This document shows positions 43,683 through 54,169 of a DNA stretch of 64,000 bases, piece after piece (within the stretch, counting starts at the first letter, position 1; the number at the start of each line of letters is the position of its first letter). The notes beneath the pieces are model-generated. The model searched no databases. It was not told where the DNA came from and saw nothing but the letters and a program-made list of their open reading frames with translations. Source of the DNA: Sphingomonas sp. 35-24ZXX (lineage in GTDB: Bacteria > Pseudomonadota > Alphaproteobacteria > Sphingomonadales > Sphingomonadaceae); NCBI RefSeq assembly GCF_000786215.1, contig NZ_JROG01000007.1, positions 273,805-337,804 of the forward strand, written 5' to 3'. The position numbers and the translations under genes were made by a program.

Positions 43683-45833
43683 ATGTCCGTCGACACCGTC
43701 CTTCCGCCCGCCACTACCACCGGAGCCGCCGCGCTCGACCGCCTGCTGCGGCCCCGGTCGGTCGCGATCGTCGGCGCATCGGAAAAACCCGGTGCGCTGG
43801 GCAATTCGGTGCTGTCCAATCTCCTGCGCAACGGGTTTGCGGGCGATATCCACCTGATCAACCCCAAGCGGGCCCAGATCGAGGGACGGCCATGCCTGCC
43901 CTCGGTCGCCGCGCTGCCCGACAACGTCGACTGCGCGGTGCTTGCCATTCCGCGCGCAGCGGTGCTCGAAACGATCTGGTCGCTGGCAGAGCGCGGGGTG
44001 GGATCGGCGATCATCTTTTCCGCCGGCTTTGCCGAAGGCGGCGAAGAGGGTGTGGCAGAGCAGCGGGCCATCGGCCGCATCGCCGCGGCCAGCGGCATGG
44101 TGATCGAGGGGCCCAATTGCCTGGGCATGACCAATTTCATCGACCGCATTCCGCTGACGTTCGTCGAAACCCTTGCAACACCGCTCGGCACCCGCGACGG
44201 CATCGGCGTGGTCTCGCAAAGCGGAGCGATGGCCTGCGTGCTGTGCACCACGCTGGCCAGCCGGGACCTCGGCCTGTCATTCTCGATCTCCACCGGCAAC
44301 GAGGCGGCGAGCGGGGTGGAAGATTATGTCGAATATCTGATCGACGACCCCCAGACCCGGGTCATCGCGATGATCGTCGAACAGTTCCGCAAGCCGCAGC
44401 GCTTTCTCGCCGCGGCACGGCGCGCGCGCGCGCAGGGCAAGACGATCGTGCTGCTGCACCCCGGCAAGAGCAGCGCCGCGCGCGAATCCGCCGCAACCCA
44501 CACAGGCGCGATGGCGGGCGATTATCAGCTGTTGCGGCTCAAGGTGGAGCGCGCCGGGGTGGTGTTTGCTGAAACACTCGAAGAGCTGGGCGACATCGCT
44601 GAAATCGCGCTGCGGTGCCCGACGATACCCGCAGGCGGCCCTGCGGTGCTGGGCGAATCCGGCGCATTCAAGGCGCTGACGCTCGATCTGTGCGAGGCCC
44701 TGGGGCTCGATCTGCCCGTCGTGGATGACGCAAACGCCCCTGCGCTGCGGGCGGCGCTGCCCGAGTTTGTCGGGGTGAGCAACCCGCTCGATCTCACCGC
44801 GCAGGGGCTGGTCGATCCTGATCTGTATTATCGCACGCTGGCGGCGGTGTTTGACGATGATCGCTTCGGCAGCGTGCTGGCCGGGATCATCCAGACCGAT
44901 CCGGTGACGGTGGGTATCAAGCTGCCGCCAATCCTGCGCGCGGTGCGCGAGCTGGTCCCGGGCAAGCCTGTGATCCTTGCCGGGCTCGACGAAGGCGCAC
45001 AGGTCGGCCCGCAATTCGTCGGCGAGTTGCGCGCGCTCGGCATTCCCTATTTCCCGTCGACCGAGCGCGCGTTGCGGGCGCTGCAGCGGCTCAACGCGCT
45101 GGCGCGGCGCGATTTTCAGGCGAGCGACGCCGCCCCCCTGCCCGCACCAGGATTGCCCGACGGCGAGGCGGTCATTCCGGAATACCGCGCCAAGCAGATC
45201 CTGGCGCCGCTGGGCATCGCCTTTCCGCAGGGCGTTATATGCACCAGCGTTGAAGCGGCGGTGGACGCGGCCACGGCACTTGGCTTTCCGGTGGTTATCA
45301 AGGCGCAATCCCCCTCGCTCAGCCACAAGAGCGATGCAGGCGGGGTGATCCTGAACCTTGCCGATGCGGACGCCGTGCGTGCCGGCTGGGACCGGCTCCA
45401 CGCCAATGTCGCGGCTTATGATACGGCGATGGTGCTCGATGGCGTGCTGGTCGAGGCGATGGGCGCGCGCGGGACCGAGCTGATTATCGGTGCGAAGAAT
45501 GATCCCGAATGGGGCCCGGTCATTCTGGTGGGCTTCGGCGGAGTGACGGCCGAAATCCTGCAGGATGTCCGGTTGCTGCCACCCGACCTGCCCCATGCCG
45601 CGATCGTTCGCGAACTGGGGCTGCTCAAGAGCGCCGCGATCCTGCACGGCTTTCGCGGCTCTCCCGCGCTTGATGTGGATGCGGTGGCGCAGATGGTGGC
45701 CACGCTTGGCCGCATCATGCTGGCAGAGCCGGGCATCCGCGAAATCGACCTCAATCCCGTCATGGTCTATCCTTGCGGCCAAGGCGTGGTTGCGCTGGAT
45801 GCCCTGATGGTCATGGCGGAACAGCAACCATAA
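43683..45833 (+). CDS. ferA: Feruloyl-CoA synthetase, ADP-forming acyl-CoA synthetase type
   Basis: 716 residues from ATG 43683. N-terminal CoA-binding fold (SVAIVGASEKPGALGNSV), succinyl-CoA-ligase-like domains with the phosphorylated H273 (AATHTGAMAGD), and a C-terminal ATP-grasp domain (about 495-715; FPVVIKAQSPSLSHKSDAGG, GTELIIGAKNDPEWGPV, IDLNPVMVY). FerA of Sphingobium is of this NDP-forming type rather than the AMP-forming ligase type, and the gene order with ferB fits. It activates ferulate and related cinnamates. Confidence 0.87.
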   Translation: MSVDTVLPPATTTGAAALDRLLRPRSVAIVGASEKPGALGNSVLSNLLRNGFAGDIHLINPKRAQIEGRPCLPSVAALPDNVDCAVLAIPRAAVLETIWSLAERGVGSAIIFSAGFAEGGEEGVAEQRAIGRIAAASGMVIEGPNCLGMTNFIDRIPLTFVETLATPLGTRDGIGVVSQSGAMACVLCTTLASRDLGLSFSISTGNEAASGVEDYVEYLIDDPQTRVIAMIVEQFRKPQRFLAAARRARAQGKTIVLLHPGKSSAARESAATHTGAMAGDYQLLRLKVERAGVVFAETLEELGDIAEIALRCPTIPAGGPAVLGESGAFKALTLDLCEALGLDLPVVDDANAPALRAALPEFVGVSNPLDLTAQGLVDPDLYYRTLAAVFDDDRFGSVLAGIIQTDPVTVGIKLPPILRAVRELVPGKPVILAGLDEGAQVGPQFVGELRALGIPYFPSTERALRALQRLNALARRDFQASDAAPLPAPGLPDGEAVIPEYRAKQILAPLGIAFPQGVICTSVEAAVDAATALGFPVVIKAQSPSLSHKSDAGGVILNLADADAVRAGWDRLHANVAAYDTAMVLDGVLVEAMGARGTELIIGAKNDPEWGPVILVGFGGVTAEILQDVRLLPPDLPHAAIVRELGLLKSAAILHGFRGSPALDVDAVAQMVATLGRIMLAEPGIREIDLNPVMVYPCGQGVVALDALMVMAEQQP

Positions 45834-45877
45834 TATCCAGGGCCGAATTGCGGCATCGCACCGGAGAGGGTGATCGG

Positions 45878-47185
45878 ATGACACAGGATGTACGCGCCGT
45901 GCTGGATCGCGCGCCGATGGGCAGGCTACAGATAGCCGCCATCGTGCTGTGCATCCTGCTCAACGCGCTCGACGGGTTCGATGTGCTGGCGATCAGCTTT
46001 GCATCGCCCGGCATTGCCGCCGAATGGGGCATCGACCGGGCGGCGCTCGGCTTTGTGCTGTCCATGGAGCTGATCGGGATGGCGGCAGGGTCGATTCTGC
46101 TGGGCACGCTGTCCGATCGGATCGGACGCAGACCCACGACGCTGTTGTGCCTCGCGATCATGGCCACCGGGATGGGTGCGGCAACGTTGGCAGGCAATGT
46201 CACCGAGCTGTCGGTCTTCCGGTTGTTCACCGGCCTGGGTATCGGCGGAATGCTGGCCTGCGCCAATGCGATGGTGGCAGAGCTTGCCAACGCCCGTGCG
46301 CGCAGCCTGGCGGTTGCGCTGATGGCCGCCGGCTATCCGGTCGGGGCGATCCTGGGGGGCTCGTTCGCATCGCAACTGCTGGTCGATGGCAACTGGCGCG
46401 ACATCTTCAGCTTCGGCGCGTGGGTCACGGCATTGTTCCTGCCGATCACCTTCCTGCTGCTGCCCGAATCCATCGGCTTTCTGGTCCACAAGCGGCCCGC
46501 CAATGCGCTGGCGAGGGTCAACGCGATCCTCAAGCGGATGGGTCATCCGCAGACCGCAATGTTACCCGAGGTCGACGCGAATGCGCCCAAGGCCAGCATG
46601 CGTCAGCTGTTCGCACCGCGGTTGCTGGCCACAACGTTGCTGCTCACCCTTGCCTATTTCTGCCACATCATGACCTTCTACTTCATCCTCAAGTGGATCC
46701 CCAAGATCGTCGTCGACATGGGCTATGCGGCCTCGGCCGCCGGCGGCGTGCTGGTCTGGGCCAATGTCGGCGGACTGGGCGGCGCACTGCTGTTCAGCGC
46801 GCTCAGCTGGCGCTACCCGGTGCGCGGGCTGCTGGTCGGCGCAATGGTCCTGTCCTTCATGGCTGTCGCCGCATTCGGCCAAGGACAAAGCGATATCGCG
46901 ACGCTGGCAACGGTGGCCGCCGCCGCGGGGTTCTTCACCAATGCCGGTGTCGTCGGGCTTTATGCGCTGATCGCCCAGGCTTTTCCGACTCCGGTGCGCG
47001 GCAGCGGTACCGGGTTTGTCATCGGTGTCGGGCGCGGGGGTGCTGCTGCGGGGCCGATCGTGGCGGGTCTTTTGTTCAGCATCGATCTGGGCGTTCCTGC
47101 CGTCGCGCTGGGCATGGCCATAGGCTCGCTGGTCTCGGCGGCTGCGCTGCTGTGCCTGCAGCGCCCTGCCGTCGCGACGGCCTGA
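45878..47185 (+). CDS. MFS transporter, aromatic acid:H+ symporter (AAHS) type
   Basis: 435 residues from ATG 45878 with GGAGAGGG upstream. Twelve membrane segments; after the first, LLNALDGFDVLAISFASPGI carries the D-G-[FY]-D motif of AAHS transporters, and GTLSDRIGRRPT is the MFS loop 2-3 signature. It probably imports ferulate or related aromatic acids. Last gene of the ferulate operon. Confidence 0.9.
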   Translation: MTQDVRAVLDRAPMGRLQIAAIVLCILLNALDGFDVLAISFASPGIAAEWGIDRAALGFVLSMELIGMAAGSILLGTLSDRIGRRPTTLLCLAIMATGMGAATLAGNVTELSVFRLFTGLGIGGMLACANAMVAELANARARSLAVALMAAGYPVGAILGGSFASQLLVDGNWRDIFSFGAWVTALFLPITFLLLPESIGFLVHKRPANALARVNAILKRMGHPQTAMLPEVDANAPKASMRQLFAPRLLATTLLLTLAYFCHIMTFYFILKWIPKIVVDMGYAASAAGGVLVWANVGGLGGALLFSALSWRYPVRGLLVGAMVLSFMAVAAFGQGQSDIATLATVAAAAGFFTNAGVVGLYALIAQAFPTPVRGSGTGFVIGVGRGGAAAGPIVAGLLFSIDLGVPAVALGMAIGSLVSAAALLCLQRPAVATA

Positions 47186-47535
47186 GAATATACGCCACCG
47201 TCTGCCTTGCGGGTGGGGACAATATGATAGGATGATCGTGTTTTGCTGCTAGATTGGCCGACACCGGAATTGGTATCGGAGGACACGTTGGCAGGGTTGG
47301 CGGCACGGCGTCGGGACGCAGGCCGCGCGGCTGAGCGCCGAAGAGCTGGAACTGCGCTGTCTTCCGACCTTGCGACGGCTGGCCGAGATGCTGTCGGTTA
47401 CCGGCTAGCCGGACAGCCGCCCGCCTTCACCGGCCTGCGGCAGGACCAAAGCTTCATCCAGGGCGGCCATCGATCGGCCCGCCCACCGGCAGGCCGATCA
47501 AAGGTAACTGCGGCTTTCGGCCGCCCGGACGCCGA
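47186..47535. other. Intergenic region with hairpins, no supportable gene
   Basis: 350 bases between the transporter and exoprotein genes, which converge here. GATCGGCC (47472-47479) pairs with GGCCGATC (47492-47499), and GCGGC-TTTCG-GCCGC at 47510-47524 forms a short hairpin near the exoprotein stop; these may act as terminators though T runs are lacking. A short stretch at 47320-47408 reads in one frame as a plausible helix (RLSAEELELRC...LRRLAEML) but has no start and could be a decayed gene. Confidence 0.45.
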
Positions 47536-50500
47536 TCAGAACAGCGTTTCCGAGAACACCGGGAAGGCATCGCGCTGGATGTTGACCGCAGAGAAATCGC
47601 TGACGCCCAGCAAGGTCACCGTGCCGCCGAATTCCAGCGTCAGCTCCAGATCGTCGATGCCATCGCGATTGAAGTCGCGCACGCGGGTGCGGGTGATATC
47701 AACACCGTTGTCGAGCAGGATCACATCGAGCGCCGTGTCGAAATCCGTGATCGTGTCGTTGCCTGCCACAAAGCTGAAGGCGAACGAGTCGCGGCCAGCC
47801 CCACCAGTCAGCGTATCGTTGCCGACATCCCCCGACAGGCGATCGTTGCCATTGCCACCCATCAGCGTGTCGTTGCCGATACCGCCCGAGAGCATGTCAT
47901 TGCCGTCACCGCCAAAGAGCTTGTCGTTGCCGATGCCGCCCCACAGTTCGTCATGGCCGCCCAGACCGTTGAGCGTGTCGTTGCCGGTCAGGCCATATAG
48001 CGTGTCCTCGCCCGCCGTGCCGTTCAGCGTGTCGCTGAACAGCCCGCCAAACCGGGTGATGCCGTCGGCCACGCCGGTGACCTTGACTTCGACCGTTGCG
48101 GTGCTGGTCAGTCCGCCCGCATCGCGTACGGTATAGGTGAACCGGTCGGTCACGGTCTGGCCCGGAGCAAGCTCGTCGAAGCTGTCGTCGTCGGCGACAT
48201 AGCGCAGGCTCTGCGATACCGGATCGAAGATCAGCGTGCCCAGCGTCTGGCTGTCATCGACCGCGCTGATCGAAAGTACGCTGCCTGCGTCGGGATCGGT
48301 ATCGTTGCCCAGCAGCTGGGTCCAAAGATTGCCGGTGGTGCCATCCTCGTTGACCGCGACCATGTCGCCCTGAGCGCTGGGGGCTTCGTTGACGTTGCTG
48401 ACCGCGACGGTGAAGCTCTGCTCGGTGCTAAGGCCGCCCTGATCGGTTGCGGTGGCCTTGATCGTCAGGGTCGGGGTCGCCTCGAAGTCGAGGCCCGCCA
48501 CTGTCGTCACAACGCCGGTCGCTGCATCGACCACGAACCGGCCGCCGGCGTTGTCGGTCAGCGTATAGGTCAGCGTGTCGCTGGCGCGGTCGGTGGCGCT
48601 GAGCGTCCCGATCACCGAACCGGCGGCGCTGTTTTCAGCGACCGTAGCGTTGCTGATCACCAGATTGGTCGGCGCAGCGTTGGGCAGCGGCAGCAGGAAC
48701 GAGGCGACCGACGGATCATGGTCCGACGCGCGGTTGGGGCCATCGGGCTGTTCCGAATTGATGTGCACCGGATCGAAGATCACATCGGCCAGCAGGCCCG
48801 GAGTCACCAGGAAGTTGTCGAGCGCCTGAGCGTTGCCATCGAAATAATAGCTGTAACGCTCTTCTTCCGGCAGCGTGCGCAGCAGGTTGGACAGGACGCC
48901 GCCTTCTTCGAGCAATTCGAGCGACTCTTCGAAATAGAAGCCGTTGAAATCACCCAGCACCGCGATGTTGGCACCGGGATCGTTGCTCAGGATATTGGTG
49001 ACATAGGCGCGGATTGCCTGCGACTGCGCAATGCGCGCCCCCTCACCGGCATTGACGGGGGGCTGGGTCGCACCGAACAGCGCATCGCTGCCGCCGCGCG
49101 AGGTCGAGTGCACCCCGATTGCGGTGATCGACTGCTCGTTGAAGGTGAAGGTCGCGGCCAGCGGCGAACGGCTGTTGGTAAAGGCGGCGCCGGGAACCAG
49201 CGTGGCGCTGCCTTCGACATAGTCGACCCGGTTGACCTGATAGAGAAACCCGTTGCGGATGTTGCCATTGGGCTCGCCGCCGGTGGTGTTGTTCGCGGTC
49301 GGTGCGACCTCGACATAGGCGTATTGCGGGCCACCTGCGGCCGTGATCGCCGAGATCAGCAGGTTCGCCGTGACCGTACCCGAGTAATCGGTGCCGCTGC
49401 CTGCACCGTCGGCATCCTGCACTTCCTGCAGCGAAATGATGTCGGGCGCGCGCAGGTTGAAGACGATGTCGCTGGCCAGCAGGTTGAACTTCACCGCGCC
49501 ATCGGTGGGATCGAGGTTTTCGACATTGGAGGTCGCGACCGTGAGCCGATCGCTGGTGCCGAACAGCGCGGTGGTTTCGCGCGTCGGGGTGCCCGCATCG
49601 GTCGTGATGGTCACGGCTTCGGTGACGAGCAGTTCGTACGACTGGAAGTTGTAGCTGATGATGCCGGTAACGTCGGACAGGACATCGCCCTGCGTGTAGT
49701 TCGGCGTGAACCCGGCAAACAGGCCGCTGTCGTCATCCAGCTGCAGCCGCTCGGGGTTGTAATCGTCAAACCCGTCGGCATTGCCCGAGATGGTGATGCC
49801 GCCGCGCGCGTTGACACCCGTTGCCCCGGCACCGCCCGAGGCAACCACGAACGTTTCGCCGAATTCGTTGGTTGGGCTGGTGACCAGCGGCGCGGCCACG
49901 GTGACCCGCATGCCTTCGAGCGATTCATAGAAATCGGCAGCGTCGTTTTCGGGATCATAGACCAGGAAATTGTCGTTATCGAACACGTCGGTCGGCGGCA
50001 GGACCCCGCCGGGCCCGGCGCTGATCAGCGTTGCGGCCGGCAAGGCGTTGCCAGCCGAGATCAGCGTCGCGCTGGTCTGGTTGATCTGCGTGGTGGTGAG
50101 GTTGTTCGTGTTGTTGCCAGGAAGCGCTTCCGTCACCGTTCCGCGGACTTCGACGGAGTCGCCGACCGAGCGACCGGGTGCGGTGCTGGTGAACACGAAA
50201 ATCGCATCCGATGTGCGCGCATCGCCATCGCCGGTCACGTCCTGCAGATAATAGCCGTTGGTATCGACCGCCGTCACCACGCCGCGCGTGATCACCGTCT
50301 GGCCTACGAACTCCGAACGATGGCCCAGGCCCTGGATGGTGAAGATCGCGAGGTCAACGGGATCGTCGTTGGTGATCGTGCCGGTGGCCTGGCCATCGAT
50401 GATGCTGGCGTTGGTGACATTGGCGAGCGAGACGCTCAGCGTCTCGTTGCCCTCGGGCAGCAGATCGCCCTGCACCGGCACGATGATCTGCTGGACGCTG

Positions 50501-52509
50501 ACGCCGGGCGCAAAGCTGATGGTTCCGGTCAGGGTCGCGCCGGCGGCCAGATCGCCTGCATTGGCGGTGCCATCAAGGTTCACCGTGTAATCCACGGTCG
50601 TGGTGAGCGCGGTGCCACCGGCACGCCGCACGGTGAACACCAGGTTCTGGGTGCCGTTGTCGCCCTCGACCACAACCGCATCGCCGATGCGGATTTCTCC
50701 CGGCGCGTTGGGTGACAGGAAGGTCTGCCCGGTGTTGACCGCCGAATAGGTGTTGGCCTGGCCCGCCACCCAGGTGAAATCGGCATAGCTCGATCCGGTG
50801 CCGGTCAGCTGCAGCGAGTTGCCGATGGTGTCGTTGTTCTGCAGCACGCCGATGTCGGTGCTGGTCAGACCCTGCGCGGGTCCGTTGGTGGCGGTCATCG
50901 CGCCTTCATAGGAGAGGAACTGGACGACGCGGCCCTGCGCATCGACCAGCGCGATACCATCGGGCGCGCCGTTCTGCAGGCCGGGGGCGGCCACCGCGAC
51001 CGTCCCGAAGCCATTGCTCTGGTCGGCGATCGTCCCGCTGAGCGCCAGGGTCGAATAGACTGCCCCGCCGTTGCCATTGTAAAGCACCAGGCTCCAGCCG
51101 GTAAGATCGGTGCTGGCCTGGCCCGCAACCTCAATGGTCTCGTTGGTGTCGGTGCCGGCGGGATCGTAGTTGATCTCGTTGATGAACACGTTGGCCAGCG
51201 GAGCCACATCGTCGTTGAGAATCGTTCCGGTGGCCACGCCATTGCCGATCTGTGTGCCCATGCTGGCATTGGACAGCGTCAGCGTGAACGTCTCGTTGGG
51301 TTCGACCACAGTGTCGCCCTTGACCTCGAGCGTGATCACGTCGGTCAGCACGCCATCGACCAGGATCACGCGAGCGAGCGAGGGCGTGTTGGGCGCAAAG
51401 TCGTCGGCGTCGGCGTTGCCGAACGTCAGCGTATAGTCTGCCGCCGCGTCGCCGCTGGCATTGCCCGTCCGCGTGACCGTGAAGGTGATCTGCGTCGTGC
51501 CGCTGTTGCCTTCGGTCACCGTGGCATCCGCGATCGACAGCGTCGCGACGGGCGACGCATCATCGTTGAGGATCGTCCCCACACCGGTTGCGGTGCCGAT
51601 GGTCCCTGCCGTCGTCGAGTCGAGGCTGATCTGGAAGGTCTCGTCGCCCTCGAACACGGTATCGCTGGCAATCGGGATGCTGATCGTCTTGCTGGTCTCG
51701 CCATCTGCGAATTCGATGGTGTTGCCGAGCGCCAGGAAGTCGTTCGCGCTGGTGGTGATGTTGGTGACCGAATAGGTCAGCGTCGCCGCACCGCTGCTGC
51801 CGCCGGTGCGGGTGACGACCAGATCGACAGTGCCGGTATCTTCGTTGGCCGAGCCCGCAGCGATCGAGAAGACACCCGGATTGGCGGCCTGACCCAGCGC
51901 AGTGATCGAGAAATCGTCGATGCCCAGACCGTCGTCCGAGTTCGCAACATCGACATCAACCCAGCGAATCCAGAACGTCGCCCCATCGGCAATGGCGTTG
52001 GCGAGCGTCAGCGTTGACGAGACGGAGCGCTGATTGGCCGCAGAATTCCCATCGAGCGCGCCCACGGTGCCTGCCGTCACGGGTGCGATGAAATCGAGCG
52101 CATCGATGTCGGTCCATGTGCCGGTCGTTAGGCTGGTGGCATCGAAGCTGATTTGAAAGTTCATCTGGTCTGCTGTCGGACGGCTAGCTGCGCCGAGACG
52201 CCACTGTTCACCCGTATAGGAAATCTGGAGCGTCGATATCGAAGCACCGGTGTTGTTGGTGAAGGTTGCCCCAATCGTCGATATGGTCGATCCGCTCCGC
52301 AACTGCCCCAGCGCTCGTTCCGAACTTCCCGCAGCACCAAAGCTGTAGGTATCGCCGGCGTTCGAGGAACCAGTTCCGGCAGTGTAGACCGTGTTGTTGC
52401 TGGATTCGCTGAAGAACCAACCCATTGGCAAGGTCGAGCTCGTACCCGAGGCCGCGAGGCTGTTGAAATCTTCGGTAAACGCAGTTCCAAGGGCGGTCAG
52501 GCTGGGCAT
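47536..52509 (-). CDS. Giant RTX exoprotein with Calx-beta, lamin-tail, endonuclease and cadherin domains
   Basis: 1657 residues, no Sec signal, as for type I secretion substrates. Order: jelly-roll-like N-terminus (~10-205); Calx-beta repeats (~210-320 and 322-435); lamin-tail domain (~438-595); Calx-beta (~600-715); OB-like domain of the ExeM/NucH type (~718-975); endonuclease/exonuclease/phosphatase domain (~988-1275) with TSNVENL, SLQEVQD, LGDFNGF and RASDHDP as catalytic motifs; cadherin-like domains (~1277-1480); RTX repeats GGxGxDxL (~1494-1580); and a C-terminal secretion region ending VFSETLF. Probably a calcium-dependent extracellular or surface nuclease. The type I system is encoded divergently next door. 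Confidence 0.93.
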   Translation of the reverse strand: MPSLTALGTAFTEDFNSLAASGTSSTLPMGWFFSESSNNTVYTAGTGSSNAGDTYSFGAAGSSERALGQLRSGSTISTIGATFTNNTGASISTLQISYTGEQWRLGAASRPTADQMNFQISFDATSLTTGTWTDIDALDFIAPVTAGTVGALDGNSAANQRSVSSTLTLANAIADGATFWIRWVDVDVANSDDGLGIDDFSITALGQAANPGVFSIAAGSANEDTGTVDLVVTRTGGSSGAATLTYSVTNITTSANDFLALGNTIEFADGETSKTISIPIASDTVFEGDETFQISLDSTTAGTIGTATGVGTILNDDASPVATLSIADATVTEGNSGTTQITFTVTRTGNASGDAAADYTLTFGNADADDFAPNTPSLARVILVDGVLTDVITLEVKGDTVVEPNETFTLTLSNASMGTQIGNGVATGTILNDDVAPLANVFINEINYDPAGTDTNETIEVAGQASTDLTGWSLVLYNGNGGAVYSTLALSGTIADQSNGFGTVAVAAPGLQNGAPDGIALVDAQGRVVQFLSYEGAMTATNGPAQGLTSTDIGVLQNNDTIGNSLQLTGTGSSYADFTWVAGQANTYSAVNTGQTFLSPNAPGEIRIGDAVVVEGDNGTQNLVFTVRRAGGTALTTTVDYTVNLDGTANAGDLAAGATLTGTISFAPGVSVQQIIVPVQGDLLPEGNETLSVSLANVTNASIIDGQATGTITNDDPVDLAIFTIQGLGHRSEFVGQTVITRGVVTAVDTNGYYLQDVTGDGDARTSDAIFVFTSTAPGRSVGDSVEVRGTVTEALPGNNTNNLTTTQINQTSATLISAGNALPAATLISAGPGGVLPPTDVFDNDNFLVYDPENDAADFYESLEGMRVTVAAPLVTSPTNEFGETFVVASGGAGATGVNARGGITISGNADGFDDYNPERLQLDDDSGLFAGFTPNYTQGDVLSDVTGIISYNFQSYELLVTEAVTITTDAGTPTRETTALFGTSDRLTVATSNVENLDPTDGAVKFNLLASDIVFNLRAPDIISLQEVQDADGAGSGTDYSGTVTANLLISAITAAGGPQYAYVEVAPTANNTTGGEPNGNIRNGFLYQVNRVDYVEGSATLVPGAAFTNSRSPLAATFTFNEQSITAIGVHSTSRGGSDALFGATQPPVNAGEGARIAQSQAIRAYVTNILSNDPGANIAVLGDFNGFYFEESLELLEEGGVLSNLLRTLPEEERYSYYFDGNAQALDNFLVTPGLLADVIFDPVHINSEQPDGPNRASDHDPSVASFLLPLPNAAPTNLVISNATVAENSAAGSVIGTLSATDRASDTLTYTLTDNAGGRFVVDAATGVVTTVAGLDFEATPTLTIKATATDQGGLSTEQSFTVAVSNVNEAPSAQGDMVAVNEDGTTGNLWTQLLGNDTDPDAGSVLSISAVDDSQTLGTLIFDPVSQSLRYVADDDSFDELAPGQTVTDRFTYTVRDAGGLTSTATVEVKVTGVADGITRFGGLFSDTLNGTAGEDTLYGLTGNDTLNGLGGHDELWGGIGNDKLFGGDGNDMLSGGIGNDTLMGGNGNDRLSGDVGNDTLTGGAGRDSFAFSFVAGNDTITDFDTALDVILLDNGVDITRTRVRDFNRDGIDDLELTLEFGGTVTLLGVSDFSAVNIQRDAFPVFSETLF

Positions 52510-52753
52510 TCAAACATCCTCTTCAACAGTCCGCGCGCAGGCGTCGGCTTTCGTGACGGCGGGGTTAGCTGCGCCGCGTGACGCTTTGGTGACGTATTTG
52601 TGGCTGCGAGTAAATTCATTAACACCGCAACCGATGACCGCCCCGATTTGGGAATGTTCCCGGTTGTCATCAAATCGCCATGGAACTGCGCCAACGCAGC
52701 CGCTTGCCTGCCGGATTCGCATTGCCCGGCAGCGTTGAACCCGAGGATCGACC
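52510..52753. other. Divergent promoter region of the exoprotein and type I secretion genes
   Basis: 244 bases between the two starts. It should carry both promoters. AT-rich stretches at about 52596-52630 are the best candidates. No clear operator was found. Confidence 0.45.
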
Positions 52754-54169
52754 TTGCGCGCTATCGCAGCTTCGACAGTATTGCTCGTGCTGCTGGTGCA
52801 TGCTGGCATGTCCTCCGCGCGCGCCCAACCGGTGTCGCTCCCGGCGCCCGTGAGCGATCCGCTGGCGATGGACCTGGACACAGACCCCCTTCTCGCGATC
52901 GAGCGCGAGGTGGCAGAAAAGACCGCATTTCGCGCCTTGCTCGCGCAGGCGCTGGAGGCCAACCCGTCGATCCGCGAGGCAGAGGCGCGCAATCTCGAGG
53001 CTGTGGCCGGGCGCAACGTCGCCCGCTCCGGGCAACTGCCCGCAGGCGAGCTTTCGGTGTCCAGCTTTCGCACCCTGTCTCGCGAGTTTTCCAATGACCC
53101 GCAGAACATCATCGAGCGTTCGCGCGCACGCCAGCGCACCGATGCCACGATCAGCCTGGCCCAGCCCCTGTTCGACTTTGGTGCCAGCGCAGACCGGATC
53201 GCCGCTGCGCAGCAACGCGTCGCGGGCAGCGAGGCGCGGTTTGCAGCCACCGCAGAAGACATCGGGTTGCGTGCCGTCGCGGCCTGGTACGAGCTGTTTG
53301 CCATGCGCACGCTGGTAGCGTTGGGCGAAGCGCTCGATGCCAGCCAGCAGACATTGGGCGAGGCGATCGACCGGCGGATCGAAGAGGGTGTTGCCGCGCG
53401 CTCCGACCGGGTGCGGATCGATGGAGCGATCGCTCAATCGCAGGCGCGACTGGCGGGATACCGGCGTGGACAGGCCGGTGCCGAAGCCCGCTTTGGCGAA
53501 CTGCTGGGGCCGCCGCCTCCCACACTGTTGCGTGCACCGGTGGCGATAGCGCTCGCCGATCTGCAGGGCGACCAGCTAGAACAGACGGCCGATTCGGCTC
53601 CCATCGTCCGCGCCGCCCGCGCCGATGCCGATGCGGCGGCCCGTGATGCCGAAGCGGTGCGTGCCGATCTCTTCCCCACCGTATCGGCCAGCATCGAGGC
53701 GGGCCGCTATGGCGTGTTCGAGACCGACATCGATTACGATGTCCGCGCCCGGCTGAATGTCCGGCTGCGTCTGTTTGGCGGGGGCGACGCGCGCGCCGAC
53801 CAGGCCGCAGCGCGGGCGATGGCAGACGGGGCACGCGCCGACCGCATCAGGCAGGAAGCGCTACGCGATATCCGGGTGGCGGCATCGGATGTCCGGGCGC
53901 TCGAACTGCAGCTCACGGCGCTCCGCAACAGCTATGTCGCGGCCAAGATCTCGCGTGATGTGCTGGTCGAACGGTTCCGGGTGGCGCGCGGATCGCTGTT
54001 CGATGTGCTCAGCGCCGAAGACGCCTATTTTGCCACCGCCACCGCCTATGTACAGGCTATCGTCGATCTCGACATCGCGCGCTATGTGCTCCTGGCGCGC
54101 ACCGGGCAGCTGCTCCCCGCGCTGGGTTTTGACAGGCTTTCGCCTAGCACATGGGATTCCGTGCGATGA
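52754..54169 (+). CDS. TolC-family outer-membrane channel of a type I secretion system
   Basis: 471 residues starting at TTG 52754 with GAGGA upstream. Signal peptide (AIAASTVLLVLLVHAG, cleavage near ARA). Two related halves of long helices and beta strands in OEP style; ANPSIREAEARNLEAVAGRN and QPLFDFGASADRIAAAQQRV in the first, RLNVRLRLFGGGDARADQAA in the second. It ends in the ABC start (ATGA overlap). It forms the trimeric outer-membrane exit duct. Confidence 0.9.
   Translation: MRAIAASTVLLVLLVHAGMSSARAQPVSLPAPVSDPLAMDLDTDPLLAIEREVAEKTAFRALLAQALEANPSIREAEARNLEAVAGRNVARSGQLPAGELSVSSFRTLSREFSNDPQNIIERSRARQRTDATISLAQPLFDFGASADRIAAAQQRVAGSEARFAATAEDIGLRAVAAWYELFAMRTLVALGEALDASQQTLGEAIDRRIEEGVAARSDRVRIDGAIAQSQARLAGYRRGQAGAEARFGELLGPPPPTLLRAPVAIALADLQGDQLEQTADSAPIVRAARADADAAARDAEAVRADLFPTVSASIEAGRYGVFETDIDYDVRARLNVRLRLFGGGDARADQAAARAMADGARADRIRQEALRDIRVAASDVRALELQLTALRNSYVAAKISRDVLVERFRVARGSLFDVLSAEDAYFATATAYVQAIVDLDIARYVLLARTGQLLPALGFDRLSPSTWDSVR

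Noticed and set aside
44277..45884. Long minus-strand frame opposite ferA
   Set aside because: Antisense shadow with His/Arg/Gln bias and no domain.
47243..47410. Possible small or decayed gene reading RLSAEELELRC in one frame
   Set aside because: No start codon with a ribosome binding site keeps that frame open; frames shift within the stretch. Noted only as a possible relic.
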